Shown here one piece after another: positions 1 to 11,700 of a stretch of DNA of 64,000 nt. A program made the translations under genes and the position numbers. The notes beneath the pieces were generated by a model. It had not been told where the DNA came from, did no database searches, and saw only the letters and a list, made by a program, of their open reading frames with translations. The stretch's first letter is position 1; the number at the start of each line of letters is the position of its first letter. The DNA is from Whalleya microplaca (Eukaryota; Ascomycota; Sordariomycetes; Xylariales; Xylariaceae): assembly GCA_022497155.1 (NCBI GenBank), contig MU385769.1, positions 62,001-126,000 on the forward strand, in the 5' to 3' direction.

Positions 1-248
1 TAGAACCCGCTGGTTGGGAACACCACCCTTGAAGGCTGCTATATGTGAACATCCTACTCTGAAACACGGAGACTTACTCGAAGTTGTTCTTGCATTTCCC
101 GAACTGTGACCCGTCTACAATGGGACTATAGGAGACAATAGAACTAGTTGACTTACTGTCCAAAGTTAGTAGTATCCTCAGGAGGAGCGTTCGAGAGATT
201 ATTTGAGAAAGACAGATTCATAATTTTAAGTTAGGGAGGGGAACATAC
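1..248 (-). other. Left edge: unresolved intron and continuation of the oxidase gene
   Basis: A GTATGT donor lies at 248-243, followed by branch-like CTAAC sequences and several AG dinucleotides. No stretch here reads convincingly as the GMC C-terminal domain, so the next exon may start close to or beyond the left edge. Seen: composition is ordinary and not AT-mutated. Confidence 0.4.
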
Positions 249-2055
249 CACCCAGTAAGGGGGATCAGGATCATCTGTACGTTTGCCGATATGTCGCTCC
301 GAAGGTGTGCCACCACTTGTTTTAGTTGTCTGCGCTCGAACTCAGTCTTAACCTCTGTCTGCTCAATGCTATTAATTGCATCATCTAGTTCAGCCTCGGA
401 TGCAAGGTGCTTGAAGGGAATGAAGCCCTGAACGCTTGCGATGGACGCCAACGGTCCTGTCTGGTGTTCCTCCAGCTGCTTGACCGCTGCGGCCATGTTA
501 TCGGGCTCGATCAATGCATCGTTGGATGTTATGCCACCCGGTTTGAGCTGGTACGCCAGTGGTGAAAACACTTTGACAACGTGAAGTCAGTATATTGTTA
601 ATCCTTGAAGCTCTGCATCATATCTTCAGAGGCCCATATCCAGTAGTTTCCTACTACGTCCAGAAATGACAATCCGAAGGAAAGCTGAAATATTGAAATG
701 TTGAAGAAAGCCTTGCTATACATACTATGATCCTGAAAGTTGGCGCCAATACCACTGTTCTCTACTTTACAAGCGATACCCACTGCCTCCAAGACTTTCG
801 GGTCGCCAATACCCGATAGTTCAAGAATCTGGGGTGTCTTTATGGCCCCGGCACAAACCAAGACCTCACGCTTTGCAACGACTTGGTACATTGTGCCTTC
901 ATGTGAGAACTCAACCCCTGTAGCTGTGTCATTCTGTTCGTTTAGGAGTACTTTGTGGACAAGAGCGTTGCAGATGACCTTGAGGTTAGGGCGGTCCTTG
1001 TTCGGCTCATAGTAACCCCTCGTGGCATAGCTTCTCTTACCGCGATCCGTACCGACACGGACGATGGTCCCCAGCGTGTTGTAAAATCCAATATGATCCC
1101 CGCTCCAAGGATCGATGGGCAGGTGGTCTGGAGGGAACCCTGCGGCTTTCTTGAAGGCGCAGCAAATGGCATCTTCAAGTTCTGTCTTCTGCTCATTGAA
1201 GCTTGTATGGATTGGCCCGCTCATGCCATGATAATCGGCAACAAATGGGAATGCTGAGCGATCTAGCGCTTCTGCGGGAATAGGATCCAAGGTTTCATGT
1301 TTCATGAAGTATTTGTTCAGCTCGCTTGAGCTCCATGATGAGTCATCCAGTAACTCGGTCCAGTCATCATAGTCCTGCTTAGAACCATGGACATACCTAC
1401 GTTTGTAAGCTTAGCATCTTTACCCTAGGATATACGCACATCATATAGTTAATACCGCTCGAGCCTCCAAGTAGTTTACCCCTAGGCATATGACTATTAT
1501 ACCCCGGCGTTAGCAGACACCCTTTCGAAGAACTTTAAGAGTTGAAAGTCATATCTCGTGAGCTAAAAGTCCCGAGATATCCTTAGTCGGCAGAAATGGC
1601 TCCTAATACTGGATTAAATAAGAGATTTAATAGTCCGGAATACCTACTGAATGGTGCCTTTGTTTCCTTTCTAGCCACTTTAGTTAGATACATGATGGTT
1701 TATCGATGTGGGATTGAAGTCCTACTTGAGGTGTGCTCTTAATGATCCAGTCGTATTTCTCGTCGTGGAACAATTGGAGCCATGTACCAGGGGTATCTAC
1801 CAGCTTGTCGCCAATGCGGTACTGGCCTGCCTCAATAACTCCAACAGTTATGTTCGGGTTCTCGCTCAGGCGACCAGCAAGAACGAGCCCTGCTGTACCG
1901 CCACCGCAGATGATAAAGTCATACTGCTGGCTGGTAAATTGTTGAGCGCTAGCTGTGGGATCTGAGAGAAGCATGATCGATATACTGAAGAGTAGATATT
2001 TCGAGAGGAAAGGTATGGCCAAGTTACAAGGAAGAGAGAGTTCATGCGGAGGCAT
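249..2055 (-). CDS. Secreted GMC-family FAD oxidoreductase, partial (C-terminus beyond window)
   Basis: Encodes the N-terminal two thirds or so of a glucose-methanol-choline oxidoreductase, a family of flavoenzymes that oxidise alcohols, sugars or choline-like substrates. The start at 2055 gives a hydrophobic leader (LLFSISIMLL) with a likely signal-peptidase site after ASA, so secretion is inferred. Family signatures seen: the FAD-binding YDFIICGGGTAGLVLAGRL, then EAG, YDWIIKSTPQ, PRGKLLGGSSGINYM, YVHGSKQDYDDW, GAIKTPQILELSGIGD and GANFQDH. Phase-consistent exons on the minus strand are 2055-1692, 1521-1440, 1396-726 and 570-249. The exon 3/4 join restores NFQDH-MFSPLAYQLKPG, as expected for the family. 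The C-terminal GMC domain with the catalytic His/Asn is not visible: after a GTATGT donor at 248 the remaining sequence could not be assigned and probably continues left of the window. Substrate cannot be told. The exon 1/2 join is the least certain; a disrupted gene is not excluded. Confidence 0.85.
571..725 (-). other. Intron 3 of the GMC oxidase gene (155 bp)
   Basis: Starts with the strong fungal donor GTATGT at 725-720 and ends CAAAG at 571, with a TACTGAC-type branch site about 20 bases upstream. Phase is 1 on both sides. Removing it joins NFQDH directly to MFSPLAYQLKPGGITS, which is the family spacing; reading through would add about 40 unexpected residues and a stop. Confidence 0.8.
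1397..1439 (-). other. Intron 2 of the GMC oxidase gene (43 bp)
   Basis: Donor GTGCGT at 1439-1434 and acceptor GTAG at 1400-1397. Splicing joins GGSSGINYM to MYVHGSKQDYDDW in phase, restoring a highly conserved GMC block. The intron is short even for a fungus. Confidence 0.8.
1522..1691 (-). other. Intron 1 of the GMC oxidase gene, boundaries tentative
   Basis: The frame after STPQVGLQSHIDKPS stops, and the PRGKLLGG block reappears in another frame about 180 bases on. The donor GTATCT at 1691 and the acceptor AAAG at 1522 are phase-compatible. The resulting linker between TPQ and PRG seems long for the family, so another acceptor or a lesion is possible. Confidence 0.45.
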
Positions 2056-5000
2056 CTATTTTGGGCGTCCCGGGATTGATAAGTATCTAGTTGTGGATAC
2101 CCTAGGAGGCTTATGAGGTGACATTCACTAAGAACATATGGTTGCATTGGCGATTAGACAAATCCTGATTTACATCAGGATTGCAGTTCCGCCTTTACCC
2201 TTGCCAATTATCTTGGGAACAAATGATGCTGCGTCACCTTGCCAGTAAGATCTGTAAAGTTATAAGTAATAGGGATTAGGGTATCTATTTCTAAAGCTTA
2301 GTCGTGAGATTATATTCGCAGTAACTTGCGAAAATCATTTACTGTCACGCCAAGCAACGTAATATCCTCATGTGCATAGCTTGGCATATATGCGTTTTCG
2401 GTTGCAGTTCATTTATTCTCTGATGTGTGCGTAACTTTAGGTTCAGATTAGGTGTATCTATCAGTTCCTCATGAGTTAAAGAATATCAATTATTTAGATT
2501 TTTACGGTGTGCGGTAATTGCTGGACTACGGAGTTAGCCGGTGTGGTGGTGGTCTGTGCGTCCCTGCCTGTCAGCTTAAGGAATCCATTACTTAGTCACA
2601 TAGAGTTCACTCTCCATCATTAATATAACATCTATACCACCCCCCATACTTCACCGGCATAAGCTGCTCCATTAGTGCACTCTCGACAAGCTAGTATACA
2701 ATACGTACATTACCTACACAGGCCACGCCACATGAACTAGTGGCTTATGAGACTGTAAATAATATTCACTTACATGCTCGCAGTATGGAAGCGAGCGGGT
2801 GAAGGCAGATAGCTGCTTCTAGCATGTGCTAAAAAAGAATAATTACCAGTTAAAGTTCACCAATAGCACGTACTGTGAATGAGTTGTGACACACTTAGTC
2901 TCGACAAATTTAGCAGCAGTGATTCCAATAACATTACTCTAATGTCAATAGTGTCGCGATAGGGGTAGTCGTTATAGGATTACCAAAGGATCTTACAGTA
3001 GCACATCTCACCCACGAAAAAACAGTTAATTCCAGAATTAATTATTTATAATGAAGTCTTCCGAACAATCATGTAAAGATTAGGTTAGCTAAACATGTAT
3101 CTAAAATGAACTTGACAAGTAAGTCGCGATGACGGCAACACTTAAATTACTATCGCGTACACAATAAATGTGATGAATGGCAAAGCCACACTTGACAATA
3201 TTCACCACATGCTGTGAATTCACGCTAATAGCAAATCAATGGCTAAAACTATGAATAATGCAAAGTGAAGCAAGTCTTGATTCTCAAGTTGTAATATATA
3301 AAAGCGTAGATATAGAAAAACAATCATATCCTCATTGAAATCAGTTTGCTCCATATATAATTCTGGCATTGTGTAACCCGGCATGATACGCGGTTTGTAG
3401 CCGTTATTCATAATCTTTTCAGCTCCCTTGTATTGTTAAGATTACTCCATATGGCTGAATGTGTAACATCTACCCCTAGTGTGACAAGAGACATCATTCC
3501 TATTAAGAAGCCTTCAATGGTATGAGAAACACTATTATATTATCTATATCCCATGCCGCTCCGGCTTAATCAAGCAAGCGCTTCCTATCTACACAACTGT
3601 TGATTCGAGGGTTGAGGACTGATGCCTACAGTAAAAGGCATTCCGCAGGCATTGTATATAGATATAACAGGCTAGCCGCCACTATAGATAGCTAAACCTC
3701 AAGTCGAACAAATCTCAATTGAATATTATAGTTCCCTATCACTGACGAAGATGCTATTGGCATACAGGTATCAGATGCTCCCCTGCGTCAAAACGTGTGA
3801 GGTTGTAGATCTAATCCCATTAGATCCGAGAAAATTATCCCGAGCGCTTGGAAGGGCAAAAGGAACCTCAAGCCTATATAATAGCATTTTTATCAATCCA
3901 TCATTCAGACTGCAAAATTTTACTTTGCAGCACATAAAATTAAGAAAGGGAACAGAAACAAAAATTATACAGGAGGACAATAAGCATGTAAGCTTCATTC
4001 CACATAATATTCCTAAGATTATTTTCAGCCCTGTTTTAATGTATTAGGGGATTTATGGGGAGACAAAGCAAAATCTACCAAGCCGTAGCTTAGAAAGCAC
4101 AAAATCGTACATATGTAGCGATATTCAGTCGCTCATATAAACCATTGCGATATATAACGTTGTAGTTATTGCCTTCCCAGTTTAGCTTATATGTTTAGCA
4201 TCAACTGATTGGGTGGAAGGCGGCGTAAACGCCGATTCTGTCTGCAAGACTCAAGGAGCCGAAGTCTTTTGATAGCTTAATCGACTTGCCAAGGCTACTC
4301 AGATAGTTCAGATACTATTTTAGCAAGAACGTTTCCATCCTACAGGTGCTCGGTGAATTCAAAATTATGATATGAGACTTATCGACTTCACTATGTAAAT
4401 TGGTAAACGGACCAGACGCAATGTCATCTTTCTCCAGCCCCCCCCCCTTTTCTGAACCGTATTTTTCGGTGTGGGGTTGCTTGAACGTCGGTGCGGTGAG
4501 TCGGTGCTCCGATCCCGACTTCAACATCACCTGGGAGATATCCTAGACAGGAGAGGCGAGGACGGGACGAGGGTGACGAGCCAGGATAATGAATATGCAC
4601 ATTCATCGGCACTGCGCTCTTAGGCGTATTCATTTTCATGGCCATATCATTCGCTATGATATATTCATTATCTCCCAAGAAAAATCATTGGTTCAAGGTA
4701 TCATAATACTTGGCAAATTACCACTTAGATGGGAATCCAAATTAGGTATTTGGCGCTTTGCAGAGTACGAGTTGAAACAGGATTGGGGTAACGCTGTATA
4801 ATCAGAAACCTGACCCAAATCGTGCAGCTGCGGTATCGTTTCTTAACTACTTACTTAAAGTATGTAAATGAATTTGAGAATTATACATCAACGTTATTGG
4901 CTGTAGAATTGTACGAGATCACTACATATCTATATAACTTTATGCCTAATAGGTGATGCTATACGAAGTGAAGAGAAGAAAATGTGTCCCTCGGATTCTC

Positions 5001-6410
5001 CCACGAAAACCGTCAACTACAACTCAATACGAAGCACAGCGGTCTGTCTTCTAACCTTGTAGACGAATAAAGAAAACCCATACAGCAATTAAGCAACAAA
5101 GTAGAGCAATTATGCATATACAATCCGGTTGAAAAAGCATGACGAGAATAATTAAGCATCACCTATGAAACACCCCCTGCATGATCTTCACTAGGGTTGC
5201 GCAAACCCGTCTGCCGGTAGTACAGGCGGATATTTCCCCTCAAATTACACCTGTGTCTTGTATGAGTCCTCTGGGGAAGTTATGACTGGCCTTTCCAAGT
5301 TGAGAACAGAATCTAGAGATACCCTGACATTTCACATCGAGGGTCGGATGACTGTCATCAACGAGTAACGTACCCAACAGTTGTTGGGGCCTGCATGGCA
5401 TGATCCCACGTCACGTGTAGTTACGATATTTCTCCGTTCACATGAGCGGTCCCCAGCGGCCATCGCCGGGTTTTCTATCTCATGTAATAAGGTCATTTAC
5501 AAAAACGAGGATGGCGTGTAGCACAAGGCACGTATGCTTCGCTGCATACTCGGCAGGATCGATAACACTGTGTCTCTGCGACCGATTATCTGCCGGATGT
5601 CATAAAATGTAGGTGAATTCAAGATCGCGTGGCGATCGGGAAAGGGTTTACGATTAGTCTAGTTCAGTCTAACAGAGATCGACTAGGGTACAAACTAGCA
5701 GAAGCCCTCGATGTATATGAAGTTAGAAGAAAGATTGATTTGTAACTTTGCAATCTTGGTACTGACGATTGTTACTACCTATTCTTGTATATAATGCGAC
5801 CTAAGTCCAAGCGCTGTGTAGCAAGAAGCAGCATTCCGTGCGAATACGATTCGCATGGGAAACCCATCCGGAGTAAGCTATTAACCTTCCATGTAAAGAT
5901 CTGATGGAGTTGACCTAGTCAATACTAATGACAGTATACATATCAACACAACGCTTACTACCTGACAGCAGTATTATCTGTCCGCAATCTACCGACATCA
6001 AGTGAGTGTACACGTCAATAGCCCACTTGCAATAGCCTCTGTCTTTGGCGGAAGGCCACAGCGCCAAGTCTGTGGAGGTAAGCTTGACGAGATCTTGAGG
6101 TCTATATGTAAGCAGAGATTCATGTGTCTTGTGCATCATATGAATTTATTATTAACCTCCGATTGGATATAAGTAAGGTTATTGTGGAAAACCTGACTTA
6201 GAGAAAAGGCCGCAGCAGAGATGCATACTCAATCCTGGGCAGCGCTTCACGGTTTGAGGCATTATTGTTGGCACAGACGATTCCAAGACTGCAAGTTTAT
6301 ACATGATATGTTCATTTATGTGGACGTGATAATGGTATTGGTCATATTTACACAGCTAGAAGCTGCCTTTTAGTATGGCTGGTATGGCTGGCTAATTTGA
6401 CAACTAGAAG
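2056..6410. other. Intergenic region of ordinary composition, no supported gene
   Basis: About 4.3 kb upstream of the oxidase start. The minus strand just upstream of 2055 has a GATAA/ATTGG pair near 2200-2215 that could be promoter elements (inference from short motifs). Short ORFs (for example 63, 98, 84 and 74 codons) show no family motifs, no initiation context of note and no conserved-looking composition. A run of ten C lies at 4438-4447 and an inverted repeat at 4585-4672. No tRNA or rRNA was recognised. CpA and TpG are common here, unlike to the right of about 6410. Confidence 0.7.
4585..4672. repeat. 12-bp perfect inverted repeat, 64-bp loop
   Basis: GATAATGAATAT at 4585-4596 is mirrored by ATATTCATTATC at 4661-4672. 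There is no flanking duplication that would mark a transposon, and no coding. It could be a cruciform-forming or regulatory palindrome, or the remains of a small MITE. Only the repeat itself is certain. Confidence 0.45.
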
Positions 6411-7337
6411 GAATGTACATGACTTATAAGCAAATAAAAACCAGGATATACCGAAATATATAGGCATTTATTGCATATAAATAATGCTTATAAAACATAA
6501 AAGCCTCTATAACTAGAAGTTCTAAGATCTAAATATGGCATCCTTTATATCACACACGGCCTATAAAAAAGGCCATTTCACGTAATTTCAATTTTCCCGC
6601 CACATTAAAATAAATTAAGTATTTTCAATATTAATATAGCGCTACGTTAGCTATAAAACAGAAATAAATAAATAAGCTTAATTATATACTATATATATAG
6701 TGGGGGTTTTTCCCATTACTAAAATTTAATCTAACTATATATTAAAGGTATATTTAAATATAAGATTTGCTATTTTAATAATAAATAAATTTAATAATAA
6801 TATAAGATATATCGCCTCGCCTTCCCGTAATATACTTATAACCTGCCGCACCACTTAATTTATATATATTTTTAATATACCTTTACTATAGCTTTAAGGC
6901 CTTTAAATATACATATATTATAACTACTATAACAAGTTAAAAAAGGTTCGTAAAAAAGCCGAAAAAGCATATAGCTTATAAGATTAGCTTTAGTAACTAT
7001 TAGTTATATTAACTAAAAAGGCACTAAAAAAGAAGGCATTAATAAAGGCTGTAATAGCTATAAAAGTTATCGACCTTATAAATAACTTTTAAATAGCTAA
7101 CTATTCTATTATAAAAGGCTTATTTAACAAAAAAAAGCCACCTAAGTATTAAAGGCTATTAGAGGCTATTAGAAGCCATTAGAGACTATTAGAAATTATA
7201 TCTAATTACCTTATTAAATAAGTAGTAAAAGGTTTAGGAAATAACTTTATACTACTATTAAATTTACCTATTATTAAAATAGTAAATCTTCTTTTTAATA
7301 TACCTATATTAAAAGTTTAATACGCTTAAAAAAAACT

Positions 7338-7744
7338 ATTATAACGAACTAAAGCAGTAAAACTTTAGTAGCTAATAATCCCACTAGTTAATCCTATTAC
7401 TAAATTTTCCCACTATAAAAAGATATTAAATATTTAAAGTAATATTTAAATATCTTATATTAGGATATATACTATAGTATATACGCCGATAGGCGTAACA
7501 CTATAGCATTCCCTCCATTATATTAAGGTTCGCCTTAAACCTTAAGCTAAATCCGGCCTCCAGCTATAACAGCCTTAAACAAGGATTAATAAAGGAATAG
7601 CCCCGGCGATATAAGGCTATATATAGAATACCGGAAAAGGTACGCTTTTTATTAAACGTACGGCTTAAACGCACGTCTTTAGTTACCTTAAATATTATAA
7701 CGAATTAAATTAATGGGGTTACTAAAATTTTAGTTCGTTATAAT
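7338..7744. mobile_element. MITE-like element with 16-bp terminal inverted repeats
   Basis: ATTATAACGAACTAAA at 7338-7353 is perfectly mirrored at 7729-7744. The inner parts of both ends also share TTTAGTA. If the TA on each side (7340-7341 and 7741-7742) is the target duplication, the element is 7342-7740, about 399 bp, with TIRs beginning TAACGAAC. That fits a non-autonomous Tc1/mariner derivative. A third, slightly changed copy of the end lies inside at 7694-7709 and forms a hairpin with the right end. No transposase is encoded. High AT makes chance matches easier, so this is moderate support. Confidence 0.5.
7530..7595. repeat. Short relative of the 206-bp repeat family
   Basis: The stretch around AAACCTTAAGC...CCGGC...CTATAACAGCC resembles the junction region of the tandem units at 11958-12620 (AAACCCTAAG...TATAACAG). 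Judged by eye only; it suggests the same repeat family sits in both places. Confidence 0.3.
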
Positions 7745-7954
7745 TATATAATAATATTTACCTATATTTTATACATTCCCTTCTACTTTATAGTAGTTAA
7801 TTATATTATATTTTAATCTCTAAAACTACTATAAACTTAATTATATACCTAAAAGTTATCTTAAGTAATTTATATTACTAATTACGTAATATATATTTAT
7901 TATATATAAAAATACGACGTAATAAATATATAGCTCGCTTTAGTTAAAAATATA

Positions 7955-8925
7955 TAAATAAATGCTGTTTAACGGGTGCCGTTTAAGTATTTCGACTATC
8001 GGCGTTATTTTTAAAAAAGTATATTTAATACTGTTTAAAAAAAAGGAAACGTAATATTTTATTACCGGAATTTCGCTAAAAAACTATTGTTAAAATATAA
8101 ATCGAACCTAAATAATAGTTTTATTTTTTAGTATTTTTTATATCTTAGCTCCTTTAATCTTTATATATTATATATCCCGGCTTTAATAAAAAGCTTAATA
8201 TCTTTATTAATACCGGCGACTTTTTTAGCTTTCGACTACCGGAATTTCGCTCCAGCTAGCCTATTAGTCGGCTTTTTTATACTATTTGTTTTGTAATATT
8301 TAGTTAGTTAGTCGCTGTCCCAGTTAAGGTATCGGGAATATAATAAATATATAAATAATTTGCTAATAGCGTTAAGTAAGTGTTTTACCGTTTAACTATA
8401 TCGGCTTCCGGAATTAAATAAATATATTTAATAGCGCTATTTAAATAAAAGGAAGCGTCGTATTTAGCTACCGGAACTTCGCCAAAAAACCATTATTAAA
8501 AATATAAATCGAACCAGAAGTAGTTAATATAATATAAATATAATACAGTTATTATTTTAACGGCCTAATTACTATTTTAAAATAAGGTATCGGGATAAAA
8601 GAAGCGCCGCTTTATAACTTAACTAATTAAAAGTAATTAAGGCAACGAAACAAAAAAATCTTTTATAACGGCGATTAATCGAAAGGAAAGATGTCTTTAT
8701 TATCGGCGATAAAGCCGTTTAAGCTATATATATTTTATTTAAGAGTAAAAGAAAAAAACAAGCGATATATATATGCTACGGTATATTAGCCCTATAATAT
8801 TACTTAAGCTTAAATAGGTATTACTATTTTAATAAATATATATTAATATTGCCGGAAAATAATATTTTGTTTTTTAGTATTCTTTATATTCTAGCCCCTT
8901 TAGTTTTTATATATTATTTAAGTCT
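7955..8925. repeat. Degenerate duplicated modules A-B...A'-B'
   Basis: Module A (about 7955-8125) reappears at about 8365-8525, sharing CCGGAAnTTCGCnAAAAAACnATT and AATATAAATCGAACC. Module B (8122-8175, TTTTTTAGTATT...TTTATATATTAT) reappears at 8868-8920. In the second copy A' and B' are about 340 bp apart, so one copy carries an insertion or the other a deletion. Probably a duplicated, RIP-mutated element of unknown type. Confidence 0.5.
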
Positions 8926-9662
8926 ATAGTTTAAATTATAATAGTTAAAATAAAAAAAACGCTATATATAGCTTAAGACTTTAATAAAAAATTATATAAT
9001 CGATTTATTAAATAGTTTAAAGGCAGTTTTATTGCCTTAATATTAAGACTTTTTATTAATATTATATATTATTATAAAATAAGTATTATATAACTAATAG
9101 TATAAATTAATTAAAATAACTATTAAATATACAACTAAGTTTATAGCAGTTCCAAAAACTAGAACGTAATATAATAAACTATTATAAAGTAAGTAAGGGT
9201 TATATAAAATGTAAGTAAGTATAACTATATTATATATTAATATAAGTTATATATAATAAAAATAGTTTTTTTTTACTGCTAGTTAGTAAAAAAAACATTA
9301 TATATATAAGCAAAGCCCGTATTTAGCTAAAATAAAATATTACGTAATAATAAAGTACTAATATATAAAATATAAAAGGAACTAATATATATTAATATAA
9401 TAAAAACAACCTCAGGGGCATATATAATACTTTTTTATTAAAGGAAAAAGAATTTTATTAACTAATAATAACTAGCTTAAGCTACGTAACTAAAAAAAAA
9501 AAAACCAGGCATTTTATATACCACTAACTACTAAATATAATATATTAATTTTATAATAATATATAAGGGTTAATTAAAAAACAACCCTTCAGTTAATTCT
9601 TTATATAATATATAATATTATTTGCTACTATATATATTTATTACATAATACTTAAGTTTTTT
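8926..9662. other. AT-rich, no recognisable feature
   Basis: Saturated RIP-type sequence between the duplicated modules and the repeat-protein fossil. The frame of the following pseudogene may begin in this stretch (9603 onward still reads with few stops), but no start can be chosen. Confidence 0.4.
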
Positions 9663-9962
9663 GCTCTCATTTTTATTTTATAAATACCTTTATAACCGGT
9701 ATCTATATAAGCTTTAAATCCGCATTCCCTTATAAAAGATTTTCGACAAATAAAATATAAGGATTTTAGTCCTTAGCTAGCTTTAATATTTTAATATCGC
9801 TTAAAAATTACTAGCGTTTTAAACTATTTTCTATTATAATTATAATCCTAATATTAAAGGTTATTAAGCAAACGTTAATAGCTTTAGCTAATTATTATCA
9901 TTATAATACTAAAAAATAAATAAATATTCTTACCTTAGTTATAATAACGGAATTAAAACTAA

Positions 9963-10538
9963 AATTAAATCGACCTTTATTATAAAAGCGAGGCTTTACG
10001 GGAAGCTTATAATTAAATCGACCTTTATTTTAGGAGCGAGGCTTTAAAAAAAGCCTATAGTTAAATCAACCTTTATTTTAGGAGCGAGGCTTTATAGAGA
10101 GCCTATAATTAAATCGACCTTTATTTTAAAAGCGAAACTTTAAAAAAAGCTTATAATTAAATTAACCTTTATTTTAGGGGCAAGGTTTTACGGGAAGCCT
10201 ATAATTAAATCGACTTTTATTTTAAAAGCAAGGTTTTATAGAAAGCCTATAGTTAAATCGACCTTTATTTTAGGGGCAAAACTTTAAGGGAAACTTATAA
10301 TTAAATCGACCTTTATTTCGGGAGCGAAATTTTACAAAAAACCTATAATTAAATCGACCTTTATTTCGGAAGCGAGACTTTACGGGAAACTTATAATTAA
10401 ATCGACCTTTATTTCGGGAGTAAGACTTTACAAAAAACCTATAGTTAAATCGACCTTTATTTTAGGAGTAAGATTTTACGGGAAGCCTATAGTTAAATTA
10501 ATTTTTATTATAGGAGCGAGACTTTAAGGAACTTTATT
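9963..10538 (+). repeat. 48-bp minisatellite, 12 units
   Basis: Units begin at 9963 + 48n (n = 0 to 11), each starting AATTAAATCGACC or AGTTAAATC with GAGCGAGnCTTTA in the middle. Between-unit differences are almost all transitions, consistent with RIP acting after amplification. The last unit diverges in its second half. In the pseudogene frame each unit is 16 codons. Confidence 0.9.
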
Positions 10539-10689
10539 ATTTAGCGAAATCTTACGTCTTCCGTACTTATTAGGTTTTTATATCTATATTTTATTAGCTA
10601 TATAAACTATTATTTAGTATATCCGAGTTTTTATATAAATATAAATCTTATTTTTAACAGAAATAAATCAAACTTTATAAAAGTTTATT

Positions 10690-11150
10690 AGTCTTTTTAT
10701 TATAAGGTAGCCGATATAGTTCGGGAGGGAGGAATAATAGGGCTAAATAGCTTATTAAAGCCGGCTAATAAAAATTCTATATAATTATTTACTAAATTTA
10801 AAATAAAAGGTATTACTAATAAAAATAAAATAAACTCGGCTATATTATATTAGTTTTATTATAAAATAACCGATATAGTTTAATAGGGAGGGATAATAGG
10901 GTTAGGTAGCTTATTAAAGCCGGCTAATAAAAATTCTATATAATTATTTATTAAATTTAAAATAAAAGGCGTTATTAATAAAAATAAAATAAACTCGGCT
11001 AAACTATATTAGTTTTATTATAAAATAGCCGATATAGTTTAATAGGGAGGGATAATAAAGCTAGGTAGCCTATTAAAGCCGGCTAAAAAAAGAAATTCTA
11101 TATAGTTATTAACTAAATATAAAATAAAAAGCGTTATATATTTAAGTTAT
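10690..11150 (+). repeat. 159-bp tandem repeat, about 2.9 units
   Basis: The anchor CCGATATAG occurs at 10711, 10870 and 11029, exactly 159 bp apart. Units share GGGAGGGA, AAGCCGGCTAA and AAACTCGGCTA. 159 bp is 53 codons in the same frame as the 48-bp repeat upstream. Confidence 0.9.
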
Positions 11151-11540
11151 ATAATAAAGTTCTCGTTATTATTTAATATAATTTCCTTATATTAGGTTAA
11201 AAACGTTATATTTATTTCCTAATAATATTTAAGTGGCATATAACTATTATTTATATTATTATTTAATAAAACTGATATAATAAGCTTTAAACTTAAAACG
11301 GCAAGCTTTATTTAAAGTTATAATATATAATTAAAAGTCGTAAATAGTAAGGTATTATAAGCCTTTATAGACGCTAAAACGAGTATATATTTTTAAGATT
11401 TGCTATATTATATTTATTTTATACAAATATCTACGGGATTATTAAGGCGGCATTAAAGTAGCTATATAATTTTAATATATATTCGGGAACTTAAAAGTTT
11501 TAAAGGTTTTTATCGAGAAATAATTAGTTAAAAAAAGGAT

Positions 11541-11700
11541 TGATGCGTGTTGCCCCGGGGGGCATATGCACGGACCATGTAAGATAAGATAAGATAAGAT
11601 AAGCCAGCCTGGCCATATGTGGCATAGCAGTAGCTAGTTAGGAAGGGTCCCTCCTTCCTTTTTCCCAATACAGATTAGATTGATACACCCGCATATTGTT
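11541..11700. other. Small unmutated island with a GATAA microsatellite
   Basis: About 160 bp of normal base composition, with CpA, TpG and a GGGGGGC/GCCCC run, sits abruptly between RIPed blocks. It holds (AAGAT)4-5 at 11581-11603 followed by AAGCCAGCC. It begins at the stop codon of the fossil protein gene. No coding or RNA gene is seen. It may be single-copy DNA that RIP never touched, or a recent insertion. Confidence 0.6.

Larger units (their letters stand above)
9663..11543 (+). pseudogene. Decayed large protein with 16-residue and 53-residue tandem repeats
   Basis: One reading frame (codons starting at positions divisible by 3) can be followed for about 625 codons and ends at a TGA at 11541-11543. 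Interruptions are almost all TAA/TAG at places fitting Gln or Trp. Order: an N-terminal stretch (KDFRQIKYKDFSP), a Gln-stop-rich segment at 9840-9960, twelve units like IDLYFGSETLREAY (16 residues, 9963-10538), a spacer, nearly three 53-residue units containing GLGSLLKPANKNSI and KFKIKGVINKNKINSA (10690-11150), then about 130 codons. Both repeat lengths are multiples of three and share the frame, which argues strongly for former coding. The family is not recognised. It could be a transposon gene or a captured host gene. It is non-functional as it stands, and its upstream start is unknown. Confidence 0.55.

Noticed and set aside
740..1257. Plus-strand ORFs of 90 and 100 codons opposite the oxidase
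   Set aside because: They overlap a well-supported GMC exon on the other strand and have no family motifs.
3751..4047. 98-codon plus-strand ORF in the intergenic region
   Set aside because: No recognisable domain, no conserved-looking composition and no supporting context. Its length is within chance for a 4.3-kb gap.
4424..4801. Short ORFs around the poly-C run and inverted repeat
   Set aside because: Low-complexity or palindromic DNA accounts for them; no coding signal.
5915..6139. 74-codon minus-strand ORF just left of the RIP boundary
   Set aside because: No motif or domain recognised, and chance length for this composition.
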